From NCBI GenBank assembly GCA_022225965.2, contig JAKJXP020000002.1, forward strand, positions 682,001-746,000: a DNA stretch of 64,000 bases, written 5' to 3'. The position numbers were made by a program, and so were the translations under genes. Shown here piece by piece: positions 12,096-23,485 of the stretch. Position 1 is the first letter of the stretch; each line of letters opens with the position of its first letter. The DNA is from Diatrype stigma (lineage: Eukaryota; Ascomycota; Sordariomycetes; Xylariales; Diatrypaceae). Under the pieces are notes generated by a model that had not been told where the DNA came from, ran no database searches, and saw only the letters and a list, made by a program, of their open reading frames with translations.

Positions 12096-15000
12096 GGTGA
12101 ACACTGAATATGCCTGTCCTGTGATTAGGAGTCGGTGATGTTTTCCCCTGGTTCAACGCAATACCGAGCGTTTGTTTACTGAAGTCCTGAACGGCAAGGA
12201 GAAAAGAAGCAAGAAGCTTAACTGGCAACTAGCAGATTCCCGTTTACGAAGAAGGAAGCCCGTGAATACGTGATTAGGCGCTGACGTAACGAAGTGCTTT
12301 GGGGTTTAGTGGGCTCAGCGGGAGTGGGACTGGGTACCTATGATACCTACTTGTATGTAGTATGTATGTTTCATCCACTCAGGAGTCAGCACTCAGCCCT
12401 GCTATAGCATCCCCGCATGCTGAGCAGGGATACCCCACCGTCTTGGTAAGACGGATGCGGGGATGGCAAGTATATAAGGAGATCTTTATCACTATATAAG
12501 CTATTTGCTTTGCAGTGGCCTATAAATATTTGTATTCTGACGATACTGCTTGGCAATTGCTGGAATCAACTCACTTAAGTTGACTTGAGCCACTTGGGTT
12601 ACGCAATAACGACAAGTTGCTGTCATTGATTCCATATTTACGGGATTTGATCATTTGTCAATTTAAGAAGTTTCCAGAATCAAGCCATTTGACAGCTGCT
12701 AAAAGCATTGGAGACATGTCTTGCTAGGGTCAAGCGGATTCGTGGCAGACTACCACGATTCTATATACCCTCGAGCCTTTGATCAAGCTGAAATGCAGTG
12801 ATATTTGGTCAGGGACGTTCAAAATGAATATGATACCACATCGTGACTTCTACAAGGAAGGATCGCAGACTCTCAGAGTTTCAGTGTCATCCGGCGGACG
12901 GAAGTCTAGTCGCAAGATGTGCACCTTTGAGCGACAGACGACAGACGGTTTTAACAGTCAGTACACAACTCTGACTAGCAGTCAGCAGCTGTGAATCAAA
13001 GGGTCATCTGTGTACTGTCAGCTTCTGCTCAGACCCGAGTCCTTCGATATCACTACCTCCGGGCTGCGCTAAGTCTGCTATCAGAATCCCCGCCACTATT
13101 CGAGGATTTTGTAGGTAGGGTAACTGAGCTGTCTTCGGAAAATCGGCTTCGAGAGTGACTATATGCTATTCGTCACCAGTTAGTACTTGTAAAGGAGAGA
13201 AGAAAAAGTGAGAAAGAGGGGGAAGGAAGAAAAGAAAGAAGAAAAAACCGAAAAGAAAAACTGTAGGTTGTAGACTGTAGCTCGATTCGTACCAATGAGA
13301 TCAGGGGTATGACGGACCCCGGGATATCTCTAAACTACTTTAGCAACAGGTCGGATTATATTATAACTTTCGATCCGTCCGTATCATCCTAGCTGGGACA
13401 TTAAAACTGTTGAAGTGTCGCTGTTTTCTAGAACATGTCAGTGTTATAACCGAATAAAGGGTCCGACTGTACGCACCCAGAAAATTAGTCGCCTCTCAGA
13501 ATACTCAGAAGAAATCCAGTATGTGACAAGACATTGTGCCATCGACATTAGAGAACTGAGCATCAAAGAAACAGGGTGATACTGAAAGCTACCGGACTCT
13601 GCAGTACCTCAACCTCGAGATGTAATGACATTGTTTTTCAAACTGGGGCGTTCTCTGTAGAATCTGATGGGCCGGACTTCCTTTGACTCCTGCACGCTTT
13701 CAGTCACTGTGGCGTCGATCTTGGTCCATGATGATATAAATAGAAAGTGGCATCGGGTCTTTCTTGGATCACAGGGGAAATCAAGACGCCGAAACAGCTT
13801 TATTCAAGATAACGGGTATATTGGAATGGGGCGCGCTTGCAACCTAAATTCGACTCGGTACTTGGGCCTCAATATCGAAGGAACATGTGATTGGTCCAAG
13901 TAAACAGCCGTATATAGTATCACAATCCCTGGGCACAGACCATTGTTGTCGCATTCAGAAGATCACAGGTAGGGAAGAATTCGGATACAGATTTAGTCAT
14001 ATAGAAGAAAAGAAGCGATCTCTAGTCTAAGGAGCGAAAGAGCTCTCTATATACAGTATGCCAAGCCACTAAGTGCAGATCACCTGGTTATGTAATCCAA
14101 GCTCTCCTATGTAGCCCCTATATCGCGACAATTGTTTTATTCTACTTCATACGAATACATGTACACATGGTCGTGACTGGGTCTTCTCGAGAAACACTAC
14201 TAGACAGTGGCGAGACTGTCTATATTCTCCCAAGAAACCATATCCACATATGCTAGCATGGAAAGAGAATCCCCATTTCGATCTACATACGATGAAAGTT
14301 ATCAGAATATAAGCAAGCCAAAAGGGAATCGGATATTCGAAGATCGTCCATGGTACCAAGGGAGGCTGTCGTTTACGTTACACACGTCATCAATAGGTGT
14401 TATATTTCCATTAAAGGCCGAGGAGGAAGGGAAGAAGACTAAAAATAGAAAGAAGAATGCAGAATGAAACTATTCTAGAAGGTTCCCGGTTACTAATATC
14501 AATACTTGCCGGAACCTCACGACGGCTAGTCACAAGATCCCAGCACGCGCTCTGTAGTATTGAACTACGTCAGTAATATAAGTTTCCATTAATCCTCGTC
14601 ATCATCCTGTGACAGGATTTTATTTGTGCCCAGCCTGAACAGGCTTGAAAGTCCCAATTACTTTCTGGGTGGGTATTCCTCTCTCCTTAACCCCATACGA
14701 GCAACCAGGCATAACATACCGCCCACAAGAGCCTCGTATAGCCTAAAAGGCCTTCTCTATACCCTGCAATACTATATTGTCTACTCAGACACCGTCGAGT
14801 GACGACTCTCCAGATCTCAACCAGGTGGCGGGACCTGATATCTTGAAGATTAAGAGCCATCGATCTTATATCCCGCAATGTTACTCATCTCCAGAGTGAA
14901 GTGTTTCTCGTTTCTATTTTTAACGTATGCAGTAGCTCCTTGTTTGCGTACACGGAAATCGGATGCACAAATCACGCCTTGATAAGGCGTTCCATACTAT

Positions 15001-16115
15001 TGACTGAGGTAGGGGCCATGGACTCAGATGCTATCTTGCTTCACGGTTGCTTCTTTACTCAAGCGCGTGACTACGGGCTACTGAAAGTTCAAATCTCGTG
15101 GACAAATTCTTCAGCGATCAGATTTTGCAATTGTTATCCTTCAGAGTTCCTTATTGTGAAGACTACTAAGTAGTCTATAATCTGCTTGTATCTCGAGGGA
15201 GTGGTCCCCGAGTAAGCCAGCTTTCACTGTTGATTAAAAGCCCCTTATCTATCACGATAGACAAGTATTTGTCAGATCTTGGAAACCCTAGCGTGTAATC
15301 AGGTTTTGCATCTATCGGACCGTCTTTGAAAGTGCTAGCGGAGCAGGGTCAACATTCTTGAGCCTCAGGACACACGGCAGAAGGGAGGTGACCATGATCT
15401 GTCGGCTACACGATTTGCCTAGGATGTTACCAGCTGGGCTCTGGGCATGCCGGGCGTTTCGCCTTGAGCAGCGCTTGGAACTACGTAGAATGTTCCCTAA
15501 GCGGATGGATGCGGACGCGTGCGGGTGCTTCTTAGCCACGCTCCCCCTTGCTGGTGGGCTCCTCTTGCTGCATGGTCACGGACAATGATATGTATTTTCC
15601 TGTCAACTTCTGAAGTCCATGTTACCGAATGCCAATGGGCAGCAGGCAGAGCCCACGCCCCTTGTCTATATCGCGTGGTTGATATTGTGGGGTTAATAAC
15701 CGGGTAAAATGGTACAGCCAAAGGCTGACAGACACAACTGGAAGCATTCAGCATTCGGAGCTACAGAAACAAATTACTAGATGCGGCATCTGGTGCACTA
15801 GGGTCACAACGCGTTGCTGTCCAATGGTTACAGTATGGCCAAGACAGTCATATCGAGCAGCAACTTCTGCTGGTTCGGCAGTTGTCGCTTCCAGGAGGCA
15901 AATGCAGCGCCGTGTCCCAATATCGTGAGACGAGCTGCATATATCTAGCCCGGGTGGCATGGTTCTCCTCAGAGCCTGGGATTTTTCACATCTTCCAACC
16001 ATCGCCAGCTACTCGACGATTTCATCAGCTCTACCAGCTTTCACCAGGTTTTCAAGCAGCAGAAGAAAACACAGCAAACCACGATCGTCTAACACACCTT
16101 CAGAAGCCCATCGCC
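12096..16115. other. Gene desert, ~4 kb
   Basis: No supportable coding region. There is a hairpin-rich segment at 12397-12465 and a purine-rich tract at about 13195-13262. Many short open frames are present without family resemblance. Frames near 15312-15590 overlap on both strands, which argues against either being real. Confidence 0.45.
12397..12465 (+). repeat. Overlapping inverted repeats (alternative hairpins)
   Basis: Perfect 11-bp arms at 12408-12418 and 12455-12465 (CATCCCCGCAT / ATGCGGGGATG) enclose a perfect 7-bp hairpin (CCGTCTT-ggt-AAGACGG, 12438-12454). A competing pair CCCTGCT/AGCAGGG joins 12397-12403 with 12423-12429. It lies about 300 bases upstream of the DJ-1 start. The function is unknown. 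Confidence 0.6.
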
Positions 16116-17437
16116 ATGATGAAGCAGTGGGCCGCGCTCGCCGCTGGCGCGGCGCTCTTCGCGCCCCTGGCCTCCGGGCAGTTCAACATGCTCCGGTTCG
16201 CGTGCTCGCAGCTGGTGGTCGAGCGTACCGACCCCCTGGTCAACCCCGGCATGCTCTACACGCCCCATCTGCACCAGATCGTCGGCGGCAACTCCTTCAA
16301 TGCCACCATGGACCCGGAGACGTACGACATGCCCGGCACCTCCACCTGCACGTCGTGCAGCTTCGCCGAGGATATGTCCAACTACTGGACCGCCGTCATG
16401 TTCTTCAAGCACGCCAACGGCAGCTACCACCGCGTCAAGCAGGTCGGCAACGGAGGACCCCAGGGCCGGCTCGTCAACGACGGCGGGCTCGACGTCTACT
16501 ACATCCCCAGCGGAAAGGTCACTGCGTTCACGCCGGTAAGTTTGGTTCCATATATCGGGCCGGAGATAGTTCGTTGTTTAGCTGACATATCTTAGGGCTT
16601 CCGTATGTTGGCTGGGAATGCCGCCAACACCGACCCAAGCAAGGTGCAGGGCTCCAACATCTGCCACCGTTGCTGGACTAGCACGTCGGACACTCCATTC
16701 GTTGGTGGTGCTCCTTGCACTGGCTCCGACACTGTCGACATCCCTGCCGACCCATCGTGCAAGATGATCCGCCAGACCATTATCTTCCCAACGTACGTCT
16801 CCTCCTTCCCATTGATCTTAGCATAGTAGCTCGACTAGTTATTAGGTAGCTGACAACGGATATTAGATGCTGGGATGGAAAGAACCTGGACAGCCCCGAC
16901 CACCAGAGCCACGTCGCGTACAGCTCCGGCTCCGGTGCCACGGGCGGCGGTGCCTGCCCTTCGACCCACCCCGTCAAGCTCCCCCAGGTCATGTACGAGC
17001 TCATGTGGGACGTCTCCGAGTACGCCGACCGCAGCATGTGGCCCACTGACGGCTCCTCGCCGTTCGTCTACAGCATGAACATCGGGTAAGTAAATATATC
17101 CCCTATACGTTCGTTCGCATTGTGATCCTGGACCCATGAGCATGAGGATGTTCCTTCTTTCTCTCTCTCCTTATCCCTCCCGTACCTGGAATATCTCGCT
17201 AACTATCACGCCAGTGGCCCTGCCGCACACGGTGACTACGTCTTCGGCTGGAAGGGCGACTCCCTGCAGAAGGCCATGGACAGCGGCTGCAACCTGAACG
17301 TCGACTGCCCCGCTGCCGGTCTCCACGCCCAGCAGCCTGATCAGTACAACGCCTGCAAGAAGGATCAGCAGGCGCCCGAGGACGTCGACGGGTGGCTCGC
17401 CGAGATGCCGATGGGCCAGATGGCTATCAAGGCTTAA
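16116..17437 (+). CDS. Secreted DUF1996-domain protein
   Basis: Extracellular fungal protein with a DUF1996 domain; the biochemical role of this family is not established. Exons 16116..16535, 16596..16792, 16867..17085 and 17215..17437 join cleanly to 352 aa. Residues 1-20 form a signal peptide ending LASG-Q. The family signature DPLVNPGMLYTPHLHQIVGG lies at about 39-58. Many cysteines (including the STCTSCSF and ICHRCW segments) suggest disulfides, and several Asn-X-Thr/Ser sites suggest glycosylation. The domain fills the whole mature protein; no WSC, cellulose-binding module or GPI signal follows. Two consecutive ATGs are present and the first is used. The next gene, a secreted cytochrome, converges on it about 600 bases downstream. 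Confidence 0.92.
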
Positions 17438-18047
17438 AGGGGCAGGCGTGGTCGTTCGTGCGATTTCCTCGGTACCTCCGCCACGATAAAGGGTTGGATA
17501 TGAAGTTGTAGGGCTGTTGTTAGAACTCCTTTGATAAGTAGCGCTTAATCGAAGCAGGTGGACATCTCCATTTCCATCTTACATTCCCTGTGACTACACG
17601 ACGTCTTAGAATTTATCCCTGTCATTGTTTCGCTCAGTAATACAATGGATTATGTACATCACCGTACTTTCGTGAAAACTCCCAACGAAGTATGAGAGGC
17701 TATGCGTACCCGTCCGTCTGTTCTAGGGTCAACAAAGAAGTCATGGCAGAGTAGCTATCGAAATTTCACTAAGGAAGTGGGGATGGATGCCCTAGCCCTA
17801 AGGCTTTGGTTAACAAGAATCTATAAATATGACTAAACACGGCTTCGGAATCTCACAGCAATCACTACTATCTCGGGGGTCATTTTGTGAAGAAGAATGG
17901 TCTTTCCCTCTAACCGTGTTCTATGAAAGGTGTAGGATGAAGCCACTTTGAAATTGAACCTGTCAATCCCTCTGGAGGATTGGCCCATGCCGGTGCCGAA
18001 GCTGGTCTACCTAACACTGCCCAATGTGTCAAGTCTTCCAACTTAGC
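17438..18047. other. Intergenic between convergent genes
   Basis: About 600 bases containing the two 3' flanks. No coding signal is seen. Confidence 0.5.
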
Positions 18048-18827
18048 TCACGCATTTTGCTGTACCAAGGCGTCGAAATTTTCGTTTTTGGCTGCGTTGA
18101 AGTCATGAGTCCAGTAGTTTGTGACGGTGTGCACGTTAATGGTTGCATCCGGTGACGTGCCAGAGGGCTTGGAGCTAGAGTAGGCGAAAGCGAACCGGTT
18201 GTCCCCATCAGGCGTCAGGATCTTATTGCCCGACGAACCGGCGAACGAGGTACAGCCCGAGCACAGAGCAGTGTATTTCCAGTGCGTGCCATTCACCTCA
18301 GTCGCCTTGCTAAGCAGCGTATACGTGGCGTCGGCATAAGAGGTCGGCGCCGAGTGTGCGCTTTCGACGGGGTTAGGATTAGAATTTTGGGACATGACGG
18401 ACTATGTAGGATAGAGGGTGAAAACTCACGTAGCCCAACGAGACGACACGACGGGCGTGCTTCCACTGGCCCAGCCTACAGCAAGCGGGCTGCGTACCAT
18501 GCTGCCGCCCCAGGCAAGACCAGCCCAACCGACTGCCACTGGTGCAACGACCTGAAGCACGGCATCGTACGGAGCGTCTGGGGTCGCGTCGCTTGGTATA
18601 GCAATGCGGAAAGCAATTGTCGATCCAATGACGTACTGCGCGTCGTAGGAGCTGAATGTGAAGCCACTCTGGGCGTCCTGATACACGACAGAGTTGGCGG
18701 CGTAGCTTGTAGGTGCTAAATGATCGTGAGCGAGAAGTTCGAAGGAGAGATCGGGGGATTCTCAGGTGCAAGACGTACCTAGGCCTAACAGTGCTATAGC
18801 ATACGCAGAAGCCGACTTCCAATGCAT
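18048..18827 (-). CDS. Secreted b-type cytochrome domain protein (AA8-like, CDH cytochrome)
   Basis: Stand-alone secreted haem b domain like the cytochrome domain of cellobiose dehydrogenase (AA8, iron-reductase/DOMON fold). It would pass electrons outside the cell, for example to lytic polysaccharide monooxygenases or ferric iron. Exons 18827..18779, 18715..18430 and 18360..18048 give 215 aa. The signal peptide is residues 1-22. Both axial haem ligands are recognisable by comparison with the known CDH domain: Met89 in WGGSMVRSPL and His189 in TINVHTVT. SSRWATAHSAPTSYADAT matches the family only if the second intron ends at the AAAG before 18360, which fixes that boundary. The CSGC pair (145, 148) is also conserved. 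There is no flavin domain, binding module or GPI anchor; the protein ends 26 residues after the His ligand. Confidence 0.88.
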
Positions 18828-20084
18828 CTTGGCTAGCTTTCTATATAAGATATTCCTTATGAGCTACTCAGTTGTGTCGAAGAACAGCGTATATTCTGGA
18901 CGGGGCTCAATACCACTTATCACTATTGCTGGTACTGTAAACACAGATGGTGGTGGGTTGGGCCTATAGGACAGAGGAAGGCACACAGGGCAGGCACGTG
19001 AAATACTCGACAGAGTAGCAGCAATGCGTTAGGACAAGACGGCTGTCTGCGAGTAAGCTCTTGAGATTAAATGCCTACGACGACGAAGGTGCATCTGGGT
19101 CAGGTCCTAATTAATAATTAAGTTCATATGGTTAGAAGGAAAGCAGGTCCCTATATGAGAGCAATGCGGGCCCCCATGTCGATCCTTCCCGATGGCATCC
19201 CCTTTCAGGGCTATCTTTAGAAACCCCTACGCGAGTATCCGCGCCTTGACGAAGCTTCTTTGGGATACGGAAGGCCTGCGTGGTGACGATTCCAGCAGCC
19301 AAGACCAGAAGACAAAATTTGGAGCAGGGAACAAGGCACGTCTCAAGCGGAGAGCCCATTTAGCCGGAGATCCGACAGGGTTGCGCCAGAGGATATAATA
19401 GACGGATTAAGGCGATTATAGTCTGGTAAATACCACCTAGGTATCATGATTAAGCGCCATTACCTCCCAAACGGCGGTGGGCTACAGACCGAACGTAAAC
19501 AACTGACGTCAATGTACGAAAGACAAGCTCGGTGAATGTGCCACTTCAGATGGGGCCACAGGATCGATGCTAGTAGATCTCATGTCCTTACCCTCACCTA
19601 ATCTCTGACTGGCCGCTGGGATACCGGAATGTGAAGCTCCATACCCCCGGTTATGTAGCTTGTCGCCGAATGAGCATGAGGTGAATGGTCATATTCCTCC
19701 ATCAATCCCATCGTCGCTTTTTGTAAGCGGTCTGAAGCCCTATCTTTCGATATCCATCCTGGCAGTCTGGAGCCCTTGGCTATCGTGACTACACGCTTGG
19801 AACCGGGCCCTTGGCAACACACCGTTGGCTCACAAGGTCGATATCATGCTGGCAAACCGCGGATTTCCGACCCCCCCTGAGGATCTCTAGGGCAGTCTAG
19901 ATTGCCCGAGAATAAACACCAAAGACCTCGTGATGGAACTGAAGAACTCTGCTAGTCCTCGGATTACAACCCATACCACATTCCTTGTTTGCTCAGCACA
20001 GCTGCCACTTGAAAACCCTATCGTCGCCAAGCCGCATTGCTTCTCGATTCCTAGGCTATCTTCGACCAATGCGCACGGTTCAGA
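18828..20084. other. Intergenic, no supported gene
   Basis: About 1.25 kb upstream of the cytochrome gene and downstream of the MFS gene. Short open frames on both strands at 19130-19400 overlap each other and show no family resemblance. Confidence 0.5.
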
Positions 20085-21755
20085 CTATAGTCTGTATCGA
20101 AAACCCAAGGTCTTCCAGTCCGTCACATCGTCGTAATCTTCTGGACGGAGGTGAAGCTCGTTGACCGCCTTAGTCGTATTGCGACCATCGACCACGTCAA
20201 CTACTCTTCTGTCGCCAACCAGGCCCGACGTCCCTGCATCTCCGGTGATACCCTCCTCGTTATCCCTCTTCCGGTTGGCTGCTTGTAGATAGAGCCTCAG
20301 GGCGAATACAAGGACGATCGCAAACGCGTAGCAAATCATGATAGCACGGAACGCCGTATCATAAGTCGGCTCCTCCGTGGACTTGAACAGGTGAGGGCCG
20401 CCAATGTTACCTGCACAGTATGCGATAAAAAGCAACGCTGTCATGGTCATCTTCTTCGTCACGCCACGGAAGTTAGATTGCACGAGAGACAGGATCAGAG
20501 GCAGGGAAGCCGGTCCGGTTGATAGTAAGAAATATCCGAACAGGGAGACACCGTGGGGAATGCGGTCTCGGCATCCGATCAGCGCAGATCCTGCGACTGG
20601 AGGCAACACAGTCAATGCGATAAGTATGCAGTTCAACGACCGGAACCTTCCAGCGATCCAACCGGTCCCTGAGATTGCCGCTACGCAGATGAGCGAGTAT
20701 GGTATATTGATCAGAGTGGACTGGAGCGAGTCAAAACCGAAGGACGTGATTACCAAGTTCGCGAAGTTTTGGGTGCCGCCGTTGGGAATCTGGCAGAGCA
20801 ATGCGATGCTCCAGATCATCCAGGTCTTCGGATCCTGCAAGCACTCGAGCGTTTGATCCCACCTCCAGACCGTGTTCTCGGTACTGCCCGTGCCGGCGAT
20901 GACGACCCGGTCGACGGCCCACTGGCGCTGCTCGGGCGTCAGGAACCGGGCGCTGGAGATGCTGTCGGGCAGCACGAAGAGCAGGCAGAAGCCCAGGAGG
21001 AAGGTCACGGCGCCGAGGATGATGAACATCCAGCGCCACGGGTGGAGGCCGTCGTCGATGTGGCCGATGCCGTAGGCGAGCAGCGACGCGACGATGCCGC
21101 CGACGGAGTTCCCCGCGAACCAGATGCCGGTGCGCACGGGGATCTCGTCGCGGGTGTACCACGTCGAGGTGACGAACATCAGGGCGGGGGAGACGGTGGC
21201 CTCGGCGACGCCGAGGAGGAAGCGCACGGCGACCAGGCCGCCGAAGCTCGAGCACGCGGCCGTGAGGGCGACGACGAGGCCCCAGAAGAAGGTGTTGAGC
21301 GCCATATACTTGGCGATCGGCAGGCGCGCGATCAGGACCGTGGTCGGGTAGGTCCAGAAGAAGTACCCGAAGTAGAACACGCTGGACACCCACGAGTAGT
21401 CCGACCCGCTGAGGCCGGTGTCCTCGCGGAGCCCGAACACCGCCGCGCTCGATAGGATCGTCTTGTCCATGAAGTTGAACATGTAGATGCTGAACAGCAG
21501 CGGCATCAGCCGCCAGTCGATCCGGCGCAGGATGCGCCGGGCCTCTTCCTCATCCCGGACGACCGCATAGTGGTGGGGGGTCTGGTGAATAGTATTGTTC
21601 TCTTCGCCAGTCGCAGTGGAGGCGGCGGCAGCGCTGCCTGAGGCTGTAACTTCCGGTGTAGTGTCAGTAGTGGTGGCCATGACGAGGTGCGACTCGCTGC
21701 ATATTGATTCGATCTCGTCTCTCGCGCATCGCGCATCCTCTAGGGACGGTGACAT
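20085..21755 (-). CDS. MFS transporter, DAL5/allantoate permease type
   Basis: Plasma-membrane major facilitator of the anion:cation symporter (DAL5-like) group, which carries organic anions such as allantoate, vitamins or carboxylates. Single exon of 556 aa. A soluble N-terminus of about 80 residues is followed by 12 predicted membrane segments, with FMDKTILSSAAVFGL after TM1 and RFLLGVAEATVSPALMF between TM4 and TM5. The large central loop between TM6 and TM7 (about residues 275-315) and the tail EDYDDVTDWKTLGFRYRL are typical of this group. The first ATG is at 21755; a second in-frame Met at residue 26 could be the true start. The substrate is not determinable. It has no obvious partner nearby. 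Confidence 0.93.
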   Translation of the reverse strand: MSPSLEDARCARDEIESICSESHLVMATTTDTTPEVTASGSAAAASTATGEENNTIHQTPHHYAVVRDEEEARRILRRIDWRLMPLLFSIYMFNFMDKTILSSAAVFGLREDTGLSGSDYSWVSSVFYFGYFFWTYPTTVLIARLPIAKYMALNTFFWGLVVALTAACSSFGGLVAVRFLLGVAEATVSPALMFVTSTWYTRDEIPVRTGIWFAGNSVGGIVASLLAYGIGHIDDGLHPWRWMFIILGAVTFLLGFCLLFVLPDSISSARFLTPEQRQWAVDRVVIAGTGSTENTVWRWDQTLECLQDPKTWMIWSIALLCQIPNGGTQNFANLVITSFGFDSLQSTLINIPYSLICVAAISGTGWIAGRFRSLNCILIALTVLPPVAGSALIGCRDRIPHGVSLFGYFLLSTGPASLPLILSLVQSNFRGVTKKMTMTALLFIAYCAGNIGGPHLFKSTEEPTYDTAFRAIMICYAFAIVLVFALRLYLQAANRKRDNEEGITGDAGTSGLVGDRRVVDVVDGRNTTKAVNELHLRPEDYDDVTDWKTLGFRYRL

Positions 21756-22302
21756 ACTCCTCGCTACATATCTACCTACTTGGGTATTCTTGGCTGGTTA
21801 CGGCTTTACCCGACCAGGTCCCTATCTGGCCGTATGTTTACAAGGGTTGGTGGGTGCTCAGATAAGTAGCGCGTCCGAACCGGTGATAACAGGAGTGGAG
21901 TGCCGATCGCCTTGGCAGGTATAACGAATCAGGGGTAGGCATTCCAGGGGCTAGAGTAGGTACTAGGTATTGTTCCTTGTCCTCCGATGCAACGTGAACT
22001 TCAGTCGAAAGAAGACACCGTCAAATAGACAGTAGGTAGTCAAAGCAACCTCCGCAAGAGGAACTACCGAGAGCATATGTGAATTGCGAACAATGACCAC
22101 CTATGCGCTACAGTCCCGAAGATAAGTACCTCATGCCTACTTAAACCATGATAGTCTACTAAGCTTGTTATACTAGGGCCCAACAGCCAATTCTTGGCTA
22201 TTAAATCTCTTGAAATAACCTAAGCAGCGAAGTAGAGACACTCCGAATATTCGTTATCTAGAAAGTGAATGAATACATGGTCAATCTAAACAGCAAGATC
22301 CA

Positions 22303-22315
22303 CCCCCCCCCCCCC
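22303..22315 (+). repeat. Poly-C tract (C13)
   Basis: Run of 13 C followed directly by GGGG, in intergenic DNA. Confidence 0.95.
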
Positions 22316-22999
22316 GGGGCAGCATAGCATCTATTCTATCACTCGGATCCGAATTCTAAACATGTGACAGGCTCTGAAGGGCAATCCAGTACATGCCTAG
22401 TGCCTTACCAAGCTGGTTGTGACCAGTCGAACCCTATATTTTTGAAGTTGTTGACGGTGCAATTGATGACTAATCAGGACATAGGGCCATTTTAAGCTGG
22501 TGAATTTAGGTGTTCATATAGAAAAGGGGTAAAGAAAGAGATACAGGGGTATCATGTACAGAAGCAAATACCAACCAAACCACCAGTATTCTTCAGGTCT
22601 CTCCCCCAAAAACCTCAGATGGACAAGAAGACATTGTACTTCAATTCTACCCTATCACTGGTCACTGCTAATATCAATAAATGTTGATTCAGACCCCAAT
22701 AAACTCTAGACACCCCCTGTTGTCGGTTGGAATGGTCTGCACCCATGTCCAACATGTTAACAGATAGTTCGTATCATAACCACGATTACCTAGTAAGGAC
22801 GCGATGTTTCTTTGACGTATACGTTCGTAGGTTCAGTAGCCCCCCCCTTTATTCACTGTCAGAGGACCTACTGTCAATGAGGGCTTGTTATATCTGGTAC
22901 TTATACACAACACACATTGATAGGACGCCTCTTTGCCGTTAGCAATATTGAATATTTGATCTACCGAATATGCATGCGGACTACATGCAGATATATGCC

Positions 23000-23116
23000 A
23001 TGGTAGAACCCTCCATTCACATTCGTCTCAAGGCCATCGGCATCACCGGCATCGCCGGCATGACCACGGGGCTCGGCCGACCCTATGCCGCAAGATTCGA
23101 CGATGCCATCGGCTAA
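23000..23116 (+). other. Small ORF, 38 codons, uncertain
   Basis: ATG at 23000 to TAA at 23116. The product has repeated Gly-Ile/Ala-Gly steps (KAIGITGIAGMTTGLG) and a composition more GC-rich than the flanks. It could be a scrap of a degraded gene or a chance frame. No splice partner was found. Confidence 0.2.
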
Positions 23117-23423
23117 GAGGTACTCACGATGTAATACGTATGCCGAAAAATGTCATTGAATTTCATCTGAAGAGTTTGCACCCCACAGATTAGGGCTCTA
23201 CACAGCACAGGCATTTGTTTTCATCTGGAAACATAAATACTGAACCTTCCACCTTGGAATCCTCCCAAGTTTGGTTTTCCTCACCCAGAAATCTTCAGGG
23301 CCCTTTTCCTGTGGCTTATTTCCTTCTACGACTCTACACGCGTCTGCCCTCTACGCCAGGCTCCCGAAGTCGTATTCAGCTGTCACTTCTACAGATTTCA
23401 GGCCTTCCCTTCCATCACTGTCG

Positions 23424-23436
23424 CCCCCCCCCCCCC
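23424..23436 (+). repeat. Poly-C tract (C13)
   Basis: Run of 13 C about 50 bases upstream of the chosen ATG of the F-box-like gene, so probably within its 5' leader. Confidence 0.95.
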
Positions 23437-23485
23437 GTTGGACGAAGATACCTCACCAGCCATTCCTTCGTCTTCGGTAGCAAGC

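Larger units (their letters stand above)
21756..23485. other. Intergenic with two poly-C tracts
   Basis: About 1.7 kb between divergent genes. Contains C13 at 22303-22315 and C13 at 23424-23436, and a pyrimidine-rich leader before the F-box gene. A 38-codon ORF at 23000-23116 has a coding-like GC-rich composition but no recognised family. Confidence 0.5.
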
